In this document: piece after piece, positions 1-4,993 of the stretch
Numbering within the stretch: position 1 is the stretch's first letter
How the letters are laid out: each line of letters begins with the position of its first letter
Assembly (NCBI GenBank): GCA_023424275.1
Contig: JAFAED010000100.1
Span: 1 to 5,022, forward strand
Source of the DNA: Pseudomonadota bacterium
GTDB taxonomy: Bacteria; Pseudomonadota; Alphaproteobacteria; Sphingomonadales; Sphingomonadaceae
Direction of reading: 5' to 3'
Length of the DNA stretch: 5,022 nucleotides
Position numbers and translations under genes: made by a program
Notes under the pieces: model-generated
Told to the model about the DNA's origin: nothing
Databases searched by the model: none
What the model saw: only the letters and a program-made list of their open reading frames with translations

Positions 1-1394
1 GTGTCCGACAGGAACGCGTTGTCGCGTGAAATGACCAGGTCGCCATAGTTCACCTCGGGGAAGAACTGGAAGTCCGCGGCCATGCGGCCGTAGCTTCCAT
101 CGATCCAGAAACGGGCATCGCCGACGTCGTAGGTGACGCGTGCGAAGGTGTTCAGCCGCTCATAGGGCGACGATACGGCAAGATAATCATAGATGCTCGA
201 ACCCTCGCCGCCGATCATCGAAAAACCGCCGCGCGGACTTCCGTAGCGGAACGGTCGCAGCGAGCCATCGGCGTTGAAGGTCTGGCCCGCGAGAACGCCG
301 TTATTGATAAGCCCGCCCTCGCTCGCGATCGAGAGATTGACGTCCCGCGACAGGAAGAATGCGTTCTGTCCGTTGGTCGGCGTGTAGGTTGGATTGGCGT
401 AGACCGCACTGCTGCCGATATTCGGCCGGCTTGTGCGGCGGCTGAAGATCCCCTTGTCGTCGAGATAGTCGACGCCGACGATGATGCGGCCCCGATCATC
501 GCCAAAAGCGGTGCCGAATGAGCCGCTGAGACCGTAGCGCGCACCGTCGCCTCGCGACGACACGCCCGACGTCCCGCCAAGGCGCAAGCCTTCAAGATCA
601 TCGTCGAGAATGATGTTGACGACGCCGGCAACCGCGCCAGACCCCCAAGCGGCGGAGGCGCCGCCGGTCACGACTTCGACGCGTTTGATCAGATCCATCG
701 GAACGCTGTTGAGGTCGGAACTTCCGGTGAAGCGCCGCCCGTTGAGCAATGTGAGCGTCCGCCCCGAGCCAAGGCCACGAAGATCCGCGGTCGAGATGCC
801 GGAATTATAGCCGCCCACCGAACTGACCGGCGTCGCGGTGGCCCTGAACTGCGGTTGATCGTTCAGAACGGCGGCGACACTCTCGCGGGCGCCTTGGCGC
901 AGATCGGTCTCCCCGACGACGGTTGTCGGTGTCGGAGCCTCGAAGCCGGCGCGGTCAACGCGCGAACCCGTGACGACGATCGCTTCCCCTTCGGATGCTG
1001 CCGTGTCGTTCACCTGGGGAGCCGCGGGCTTCTCGCTTACGTCGGAGGCGGGCTGCCGGACCGGAGCCGGCGCCGCCCGGGTGATGATGAGCACGCCCTG
1101 CGGACTACGGCGATACGTCAATCCCGACGTACCGATGAGAAGGCGCAACGCCCCGCTGGCGGTGTAGGAGCCACTCACCGGCCCCGAGCGCATGCCGCGA
1201 AGCTGCGCGCTGTCGAAGGATACCGGCTGCCGGGCGGCCTTGCCGAACGCCCGAAGCGCCTTCGCCATATCCTGGGCCGGAATATCGAACCTGTAGGTCG
1301 CTTCCTGCGCCTCTGCTGCGACGGGCGTAGCCGCCATGATCGCAGCAATGGCTCCGCCCATCAAATAACCCGGTCGATACGAAAAGTTCGTCAT
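1..1394 (-). CDS. TonB-dependent outer-membrane receptor with STN signalling domain (FecA-like), partial
   Basis: This is the N-terminal half (464 complete codons) of an outer-membrane active-transport receptor; the frame stays open to the left edge, so the rest of the beta-barrel lies outside. A signal peptide is visible at residues 1 to about 29 (hydrophobic LMGGAIAAIMAA, then AEA before QEA). An STN domain spans about 33-106 (YRFDIPAQDMAKALRAFG, ending in GVLIITRA). A Pro/Ala-rich linker leads to a TonB-box-like segment (EAIVVTGSR, 137-145). The plug covers about 150-265, with DLRGLGSGRTLTLLNGRR and VEVVTGGASAAWGSGAVAG. Barrel strands follow. In the FecA family the STN domain contacts the periplasmic end of FecR and reports ligand binding. 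The adjacent sigma/FecR pair fits that role. The start has a good Shine-Dalgarno and lies about 46 bp downstream of an ECF-type promoter. The substrate cannot be told from this half; ferric siderophore is the family default, but sphingomonad receptors also take other substrates. Confidence 0.95.
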   Translation of the reverse strand, partial: MTNFSYRPGYLMGGAIAAIMAATPVAAEAQEATYRFDIPAQDMAKALRAFGKAARQPVSFDSAQLRGMRSGPVSGSYTASGALRLLIGTSGLTYRRSPQGVLIITRAAPAPVRQPASDVSEKPAAPQVNDTAASEGEAIVVTGSRVDRAGFEAPTPTTVVGETDLRQGARESVAAVLNDQPQFRATATPVSSVGGYNSGISTADLRGLGSGRTLTLLNGRRFTGSSDLNSVPMDLIKRVEVVTGGASAAWGSGAVAGVVNIILDDDLEGLRLGGTSGVSSRGDGARYGLSGSFGTAFGDDRGRIIVGVDYLDDKGIFSRRTSRPNIGSSAVYANPTYTPTNGQNAFFLSRDVNLSIASEGGLINNGVLAGQTFNADGSLRPFRYGSPRGGFSMIGGEGSSIYDYLAVSSPYERLNTFARVTYDVGDARFWIDGSYGRMAADFQFFPEVNYGDLVISRDNAFLSD

Positions 1395-1399
1395 GTGGT

Positions 1400-1410
1400 C
1401 CCCCTCTTCC
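1400..1410 (-). promoter_or_regulatory. Shine-Dalgarno of the receptor gene
   Basis: The minus strand reads GGAAGAGGGGG followed by ACCAC and then ATG, a strong purine-rich ribosome binding site five bases from the start codon at 1394. It supports this start for the receptor. Confidence 0.75.
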
Positions 1411-1439
1411 CGCCGGCTGATGTTTCCCGGCCCTGGAAG

Positions 1440-1470
1440 ATAAGACGCATCACTTCGCGGCAACTGTCAC
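1440..1470 (-). promoter_or_regulatory. Putative ECF sigma promoter of the receptor gene
   Basis: The minus strand carries GTGAC (1470-1466), an 18-nt spacer, then CGTCTTAT (1447-1440). The same two blocks with the same spacing occur upstream of the ECF sigma gene at 3052-3082, and the aligned sites also share TT at spacer positions 3-4 and TG just before CGTC. ECF promoters typically have a conserved -35 block and a -10 beginning CGT or CGTC, so the site is read as a target of the neighbouring sigma factor. It would give a 5' leader of about 40 nt ahead of the receptor start. The assignment rests on sequence comparison inside this window only. Confidence 0.65.
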
Positions 1471-1483
1471 AAGATTGCAAATT

Positions 1484-2503
1484 TTAGCGGACGAAGGTCT
1501 TCACCCCTTCCCGGTCCTCTATCCGCAAAGGCGAGACGCTGGTGACGCCCTCGACGAATGCCGCGGCATTTCCGGCCGTATAAACGCCGCTTATCGGAGT
1601 GCGGGCGGCCGCGGGATTGCCGACGGCCAGCTTCTGGTCCGAGTATCGGTTCATGCGCTCGACCGCCGACTGGAGTGGTTCGTCTTCGAACGCGAGAAGA
1701 CCCGCTTCCCAGGAAAGGGTCTGGCCGGCATCGGTGGGCAGGATTTGCATCTGCTCGGTCGTGATGTCCGCCACAAGCTCGCTGCCCGGCGTCAGGTTCG
1801 TTTCCATTCGCCGCTGCGCGGAGGACAATTCGGACGCTCCGCCGCGGTCGCCCAGAACGGCAACACGCCCTTCATAGAGGATCACATGGACCTTTCGGCC
1901 GAGCAGCTCGACACTGAATTCCGTTCCCGTCGCGATAACGATCCTGTTGGCCGCCGCGACGGTGAAGGGTCGCAGAGAATTCTTAGCGACGTCGAATTTG
2001 GCGCGCCCATGAACCAGTTCCAGTTCGCGCCTGTCATTTCGGTAGCGCACGCGGACCTGCGTATCCGCGTCGAGAGAAATTCGCGACCCATCATCAAGAA
2101 CCACGACGCGGCGCTCGCCTGTACCGGTGACATAGGCCTCAAAGGCAAAGTGCGAATAAATCGCGAAAGAGGCCAGCATGAGGACCAACGACGCGGCGAT
2201 CGCCGCGAGCGTTCGGCTTGCCCGGAACCGCCCCGTCCAACGACGACGATTTGCGGCGTTGAAACTTTCGAGCGCATCGGCGCGCGCGCTGATCATATCA
2301 GGCTGACGGCTGATTTCATCGACCCCGTGCCACGTGCGGACCGTGTCTTCAAAGGCCTGGCGATGCTCGCCGGATTGCATCAGCCAGTCTTCGAATGCGG
2401 CCTGCTGCTCGTCGCTGAGGTCCCCATCTGCCAGACGGAAACACCACAGGCCCGCCTCCTCAAGGAGCGACATCTGCGCGCCCTCTTCCAGAGTTGATGT
2501 CAT
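1484..2503 (-). CDS. fecR: FecR-family anti-sigma factor / sigma regulator
   Basis: This 339-residue inner-membrane protein relays the state of the receptor to the ECF sigma factor. The N-terminal cytoplasmic DUF4880-type domain (about 14-57, EAGLWCFRLADGDLSDEQ and FEDWL...GEHRQAFE) is expected to bind the sigma factor. A single transmembrane helix lies at about 98-118 (LAAIAASLVLMLASFAIYS). The periplasmic FecR domain (about 124-217) shows the family pattern: RRVVVLDDGSRISLDADTQV, ELVHGRAKFDV, PFTVAAANRIVIATGTEFSV and VILYEGRVAVL. A C-terminal DUF4974-like part (about 263-337, GLLAFEDEPLQSAVERMNRY) would meet the receptor's STN domain. The length is normal for the family. The ATG overlaps the sigma stop codon as ATGA, with a strong Shine-Dalgarno inside the end of the sigma gene, so the two are probably translationally coupled. 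Family membership is certain; the direction of its effect (inhibiting or also activating sigma) cannot be seen. Confidence 0.95.
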   Translation of the reverse strand: MTSTLEEGAQMSLLEEAGLWCFRLADGDLSDEQQAAFEDWLMQSGEHRQAFEDTVRTWHGVDEISRQPDMISARADALESFNAANRRRWTGRFRASRTLAAIAASLVLMLASFAIYSHFAFEAYVTGTGERRVVVLDDGSRISLDADTQVRVRYRNDRRELELVHGRAKFDVAKNSLRPFTVAAANRIVIATGTEFSVELLGRKVHVILYEGRVAVLGDRGGASELSSAQRRMETNLTPGSELVADITTEQMQILPTDAGQTLSWEAGLLAFEDEPLQSAVERMNRYSDQKLAVGNPAAARTPISGVYTAGNAAAFVEGVTSVSPLRIEDREGVKTFVR

Positions 2504-3021
2504 TGCGAGGCCTCCCCTCTGATACGGCTCGTCAGGAATGCCAGGGCCCGCGCCAGTTCGCGGTCGATCGTACTCATACTAATCCCGAAGGCATCCGCCA
2601 CAATCTTTCGGTCCATGTTCTCAAGACGACAGAGGAGAAATATCGTTCGTGTCCGCTCGGGAAATTCGTCGATGCCCTTGCGCAATATGGCGAGCGCTTC
2701 CCGGTCGCTTGCGATGCGCAGCGGATCGAGAGGGTCGACCCCCCTTCCCTCGATCAGGGATATCCCCGCGCGATATTCGCTACGCACTTTCTCGCGGCGT
2801 CCGCGGTCGTGCAGGAGGTTCGCAGCGATCTGGAATATATAGGCTTCGGGCGATTGCATTTCGAAGCCCTCATGACCGGCGAGGCGCAAGAATACCTCCT
2901 GGGTCATGTCTTCCGCCTCGGCATGATTACGCAGACGGCGCAGAAAATACGCCATGAGCACCGGCCTGAAACGCCGATTGAGCTGAGCGAAACCCTCTGG
3001 TTCCTCTATCCGCTCCGCCAT
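2500..3021 (-). CDS. ECF RNA polymerase sigma factor, FecI-like
   Basis: This 173-residue sigma-70-family factor of the extracytoplasmic-function class directs RNA polymerase to the cassette's promoters. Region 2 spans about residues 13-79, with the core-binding segment EAEDMTQEVFLRL and the -10 recognition segment YIFQIAANLLHDRGRRE. Region 4 spans about 108-163, with FPERTRTIFLL and the helix-turn-helix KIVADAFGISMSTIDRELARAL. No region 3 or extra domain is present, as expected for ECF factors. An ATG at 3048 would add nine residues. The ATG at 3021 is preferred because AGGAAGG-TGGGG lies just upstream of it, while 3048 has no ribosome binding site and sits four bases from the putative -10 element. 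The gene overlaps fecR by 4 bp. A receptor-gene-like promoter precedes it, suggesting autoregulation. The family call is firm; the iron-related label FecI is by analogy. Confidence 0.93.
   Translation of the reverse strand: MAERIEEPEGFAQLNRRFRPVLMAYFLRRLRNHAEAEDMTQEVFLRLAGHEGFEMQSPEAYIFQIAANLLHDRGRREKVRSEYRAGISLIEGRGVDPLDPLRIASDREALAILRKGIDEFPERTRTIFLLCRLENMDRKIVADAFGISMSTIDRELARALAFLTSRIRGEASQ
2511..2520 (-). promoter_or_regulatory. Shine-Dalgarno of fecR inside the sigma gene
   Basis: The minus strand reads AGAGGGGAGG seven bases before the fecR ATG at 2503. It lies within the last codons of the sigma gene, which supports the overlapping ATGA start and coupled translation. Confidence 0.7.
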
Positions 3022-3025
3022 CAAT

Positions 3026-3037
3026 CCCCACCTTCCT
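3026..3037 (-). promoter_or_regulatory. Shine-Dalgarno that decides the sigma gene start
   Basis: The minus strand reads AGGAAGGTGGGG, with AGGAAGG nine bases and GGGG four bases before the ATG at 3021. No comparable purine run precedes the upstream ATG at 3048, so the shorter protein is preferred. Confidence 0.65.
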
Positions 3038-3051
3038 GAAGCCACCATATC

Positions 3052-3082
3052 ATAAGACGCACGAAGAGCGAGGAAACGTCAC
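3052..3082 (-). promoter_or_regulatory. Putative autoregulated ECF promoter of the sigma-fecR operon
   Basis: The minus strand carries GTGAC (3082-3078), an 18-nt spacer, then CGTCTTAT (3059-3052). Both blocks and the spacing match the site before the receptor gene (1440-1470). Transcription would start near 3045, leaving a leader of about 25 nt that contains the Shine-Dalgarno for the ATG at 3021. The shared site implies that the sigma factor drives its own operon and the receptor. This is an inference from the matched sequence. Confidence 0.65.
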
Positions 3083-3162
3083 GCAGATCGAGGAAATCGG
3101 TCCGTTTCGGCATCATTTCGCAACGGCCCGATCATTGCGCAAATCCACCTCACAAATTCATG

Positions 3163-3191
3163 TTGCAATACATAACATCAATATGTACATC
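3163..3191 (+). promoter_or_regulatory. Candidate TetR operator overlapping a weak promoter
   Basis: An AT-rich patch in otherwise GC-rich DNA contains the inverted repeat TACATA-acatcaa-TATGTA (3169-3187) and an overlapping perfect palindrome ATGTACAT (3183-3190). A -35-like TTGCAA (3163-3168) is 17 bp from a poor -10-like TACATC (3186-3191). The repeat would sit in the spacer and -10, where a TetR repressor commonly binds to control its own gene. If the promoter is real, transcription would begin at or next to the ATG at 3199. The hexamers are weak, so this is only a candidate. Confidence 0.35.
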
Positions 3192-3198
3192 CTATCTT

Positions 3199-3834
3199 AT
3201 GAGCAGTTTGCGATCCTATAAGTCGCCTTTGCGGCAAAAGCAGGCAGAGGCCACCCGAGAGCTGATTCTTCAGTCGATGGCGGACCTCATGGAGGAGCAT
3301 GGCCCCGACGCCATCTCCAATCGCCAGATCGCCGAGCGCGCGGGCCTCACCGAGATCACGATCTACCGGCATTTTTCGTCGCGCGAGATTCTCCTGTCGG
3401 CCCTGTGGAACCGCAGGAATGCCAACGAAGGGGTAGCCGGAGGCTTCCCGGCCGCACTCGACGAAATAACGGACAGGCTGCCGCTCCTCTACGCCAGCTT
3501 CGATCAGACGCCGGCGCATATCCAGGCCACGCTGACCACGCCGGAAGGCCGGGTTCTGCGCGCCTCGCGAGATGAGGATCGGCGAGCGGCCTTTTTACAG
3601 GCGGTCGATGAATTGCCAGGCCTGAGCGAAGACGAAAAGCGGGCCGCCGCAAGCATATTGCAGCTTCTCTACTCGGGCTACGCCTGGCTCTCCATGCGCG
3701 AGCAATGGGGCATGGGAGGACAGGAAGCGGCCGAGGCGGCCGCATGGGCAGCCCGGACACTTATCGCCGATCTTAAAAATCCCAATCGCGTGCCGACCTC
3801 GGCACGCCCAGCACGAAAGACCATAGCAAAGTGA
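3199..3834 (+). CDS. TetR/AcrR-family transcriptional regulator
   Basis: This 211-residue helical DNA-binding protein is a likely ligand-responsive repressor. The N-terminal TetR domain covers about residues 14-70: ATRELILQSMADLMEEHG, then the helix-turn-helix NRQIAERAGLTEITIYRHFSSRE and LLSALW. The remaining roughly 140 residues are an all-helical ligand/dimer domain with no family-specific signature I recognise, so the inducer is unknown. An in-frame ATG at 3160 would add MLQYITSICTSYL, encoded by the AT-rich operator-like patch and unlike a TetR N-terminus. The start at 3199 is therefore preferred, although neither start has a clear Shine-Dalgarno. The gene is divergent from the ECF sigma operon and overlaps the next gene by 4 bp (GTGA), so that gene is its most likely target. 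A link to the receptor system is possible only by proximity. Confidence 0.9.
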   Translation: MSSLRSYKSPLRQKQAEATRELILQSMADLMEEHGPDAISNRQIAERAGLTEITIYRHFSSREILLSALWNRRNANEGVAGGFPAALDEITDRLPLLYASFDQTPAHIQATLTTPEGRVLRASRDEDRRAAFLQAVDELPGLSEDEKRAAASILQLLYSGYAWLSMREQWGMGGQEAAEAAAWAARTLIADLKNPNRVPTSARPARKTIAK

Positions 3835-4340
3835 TTGCACATTTTTCCTTGCCCGCACGCGAGCCGGAACGGACCGCAAGGGCCTTCGCCGAGATTATCG
3901 ACGGTATCGCCATGCCCTTCCCCGTCGTCCCTGGCGCCTGGGTGGCCATCGCGCGCGATGGATCGGGCGTCGGCGTCGAAGTGCTTCCGGAACGCTCGGC
4001 CCACAACAAGGGAATGGGTGACAGGGATCCTGCCCGCTCCGCCAACGGACCCGAAGTCATGCCCTGGGAAGTGCAGATCCGGCCGGATGGCGCCGCGCAG
4101 GATGCCAGCGGGTTTCACGTGGCGATCACGAGCGACCTTTCCGCCGAGGCGATAATCGAACTGGGCCGTCAGCATGGTTGGCGTGCCGTCAGCTGCGACC
4201 GGGGCGGCGTATTCGATCTGGTTGAACTATGGATCGACAACCGCTTCCTCGTCGAAGTTCTGCCGCCGGAAGGAACCGCACGATACCGGGCATTTTACAA
4301 GCCCGAAGTCGCGGGCGAGATGTTCGGCGCCGTGCTCTAG
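3831..4340 (+). CDS. Two-module VOC (glyoxalase-like) protein, putative
   Basis: This 169-residue soluble protein has no signal peptide or membrane segment. It reads as two similar beta-alpha-beta-beta-beta modules: residues 2-53 (from IAHFSLPA to VGVEVLP) and 94-145 (from GFHVAIT to FLVEVLP), joined by a polar loop. Both modules place a His on the first strand and a Glu in a VEVLP strand exactly 46 residues apart (H4/E50 and H96/E142). Glyoxalase I and related metal-dependent VOC enzymes take their four metal ligands from equivalent places, so a metal-binding enzyme acting on a small molecule is inferred; the reaction is unknown. The start is GTG inside the TetR stop (GTGA), without a good Shine-Dalgarno, which fits translational coupling. 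It probably responds to the same ligand as the TetR protein. The open frame and codon use are convincing. The VOC assignment is by pattern rather than by a recognised close relative. Confidence 0.75.
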   Translation: MIAHFSLPAREPERTARAFAEIIDGIAMPFPVVPGAWVAIARDGSGVGVEVLPERSAHNKGMGDRDPARSANGPEVMPWEVQIRPDGAAQDASGFHVAITSDLSAEAIIELGRQHGWRAVSCDRGGVFDLVELWIDNRFLVEVLPPEGTARYRAFYKPEVAGEMFGAVL

Positions 4341-4347
4341 GACGCGG

Positions 4348-4369
4348 GGTGCCCGCTTCGGCGGGCACC
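4348..4369. terminator. UUCG hairpin between convergent genes
   Basis: A perfect 9-bp stem (GGTGCCCGC / GCGGGCACC) encloses the tetraloop TTCG closed by a C-G pair, a very stable RNA loop. It begins eight bases after the VOC gene stop and lies 40 bp from the stop of the convergent gene. No T-run follows on either strand, so it is either an atypical terminator or an mRNA 3'-end stabiliser that may serve both directions. Confidence 0.6.
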
Positions 4370-4409
4370 GACATGCGCTGAAGGGCAGCATCCGACCGAT
4401 TGCGGACGT

Positions 4410-4739
4410 CTAGGCCTGCGGTTCGAGCCTCTCGAAATCTGGCAGCTCGCCGATAGCAACTATTGGAAAGTTGGCTGCTGCTTTTTGGACGGAGGGGTCT
4501 GTCTCGATCCAATCAGCGAATTGCGCGGCCGCCCAAGAATAGGGCTCGTTGGCTGAGCGCTCGAACAGCCACGCTACGAAATGCTCAGCGATGCTTCTTC
4601 CCCACTGGAATGCTTGTTCTTCACTCGCCCCGGAAATCCAAACGCCAGCGCTAGATTCGAAATCAGTGCGCGCGTCGGCGTTTGACCGAAATTCGGCTGG
4701 AGACTCATACCCGAAAAGATAGAGATACTTCGTGGGCAT
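4410..4739 (-). CDS. Hypothetical protein, 109 residues
   Basis: I do not recognise this protein. It opens with a beta-like stretch (PTKYLYLFGYESPAEF), has VWISGASEEQAFQWGRSIAEHFVAWLFER in the middle, which should form a strand followed by a long amphipathic helix, then SWAAAQFADWIE and a C-terminal FPIVAIGELPDFERL. It is rich in Trp, Phe and acidic residues, with no signal peptide or membrane helix, suggesting a small soluble cytoplasmic domain. GC is about 55% by hand count, against about 63% in the VOC gene, and codon use looks less GC-biased, which could mean later acquisition. No good Shine-Dalgarno precedes the ATG at 4739; GGAAG lies too far upstream. It is convergent with the TetR-VOC pair and has no partner gene on its strand in the window. 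The size and composition would suit an orphan immunity-type or uncharacterised conserved protein, but nothing here proves that. Confidence 0.65.
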   Translation of the reverse strand: MPTKYLYLFGYESPAEFRSNADARTDFESSAGVWISGASEEQAFQWGRSIAEHFVAWLFERSANEPYSWAAAQFADWIETDPSVQKAAANFPIVAIGELPDFERLEPQA

Positions 4740-4828
4740 GCTTTCAAACTACGGCTTCCACTTTGTCCGTCTATGGCAGCTCACCACCCCTAAGCTGTCA
4801 TTTAATGGCTCGAAGCTGTGTCTCGCCC

Positions 4829-4858
4829 ACCCCGCCCTAATCCGGTGGGGTTTTCTTT
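4829..4858 (+). terminator. Rho-independent terminator, plus strand
   Basis: An 8-bp stem (ACCCCGCC paired with GGTGGGGT, one G-U wobble at 4834/4846) with a 7-nt loop runs into TTTTCTTT. The wobble pairs only in plus-strand RNA, so the direction is plus. No plus-strand gene ends nearby; the closest is the VOC gene about 490 bp upstream. Confidence 0.6.
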
Positions 4859-4906
4859 CGCGCCCAGCGCCTTATAGACCAGACCACTCCCTGCGACCCG
4901 GGAAGT

Positions 4907-4942
4907 AACCCCGTCACGCGGCCCTCGTGTGGCGGGGTTTTT
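4907..4942 (+). terminator. Strong rho-independent terminator, plus strand
   Basis: A 14-bp stem starts with AACCCCG (4907-4913) paired to CGGGGTT (4933-4939) and continues through TCACGCG against CGTGTGG, with two G-U wobbles and a 5-nt loop (4921-4925). It ends in a T-run (4938-4942). The wobbles become A-C mismatches in minus-strand RNA, so it is oriented for plus-strand transcription. Confidence 0.75.
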
Positions 4943-4993
4943 CATGGGTGAGAGTCGCGGGAAGATCGGTTTCGCTGCGAGGCGATTCACCCC

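Noticed and set aside
1412..1431. GCCGG/CCGGC inverted repeat in the receptor mRNA leader
   Set aside because: Only five base pairs around a 10-nt loop, as expected by chance in GC-rich DNA; no alternative structure with the Shine-Dalgarno was evident.
855..1487. Plus-strand open frame of 210 codons opposite the start of the receptor gene
   Set aside because: The minus strand encodes an unmistakable signal peptide, STN domain and plug over the same bases; the plus-strand translation is low-complexity and Arg-rich.
1475..2497. Long plus-strand open frame of 340 codons opposite fecR
   Set aside because: It is the antisense shadow of a clear FecR gene; its translation shows no recognisable domain, and its length reflects the scarcity of stop codons in GC-rich antisense frames.
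3678..4175. Minus-strand open frame opposite the TetR and VOC genes
   Set aside because: It crosses the junction of two well-supported plus-strand genes and has no domain features.
4740..4900. Possible tRNA or attachment-site remnant suggested by TCGAA and CCACC near the terminators
   Set aside because: No cloverleaf could be formed: the candidate T-arm lacks complementary stems and no acceptor partner was found. No direct repeats of attachment-site length were seen.
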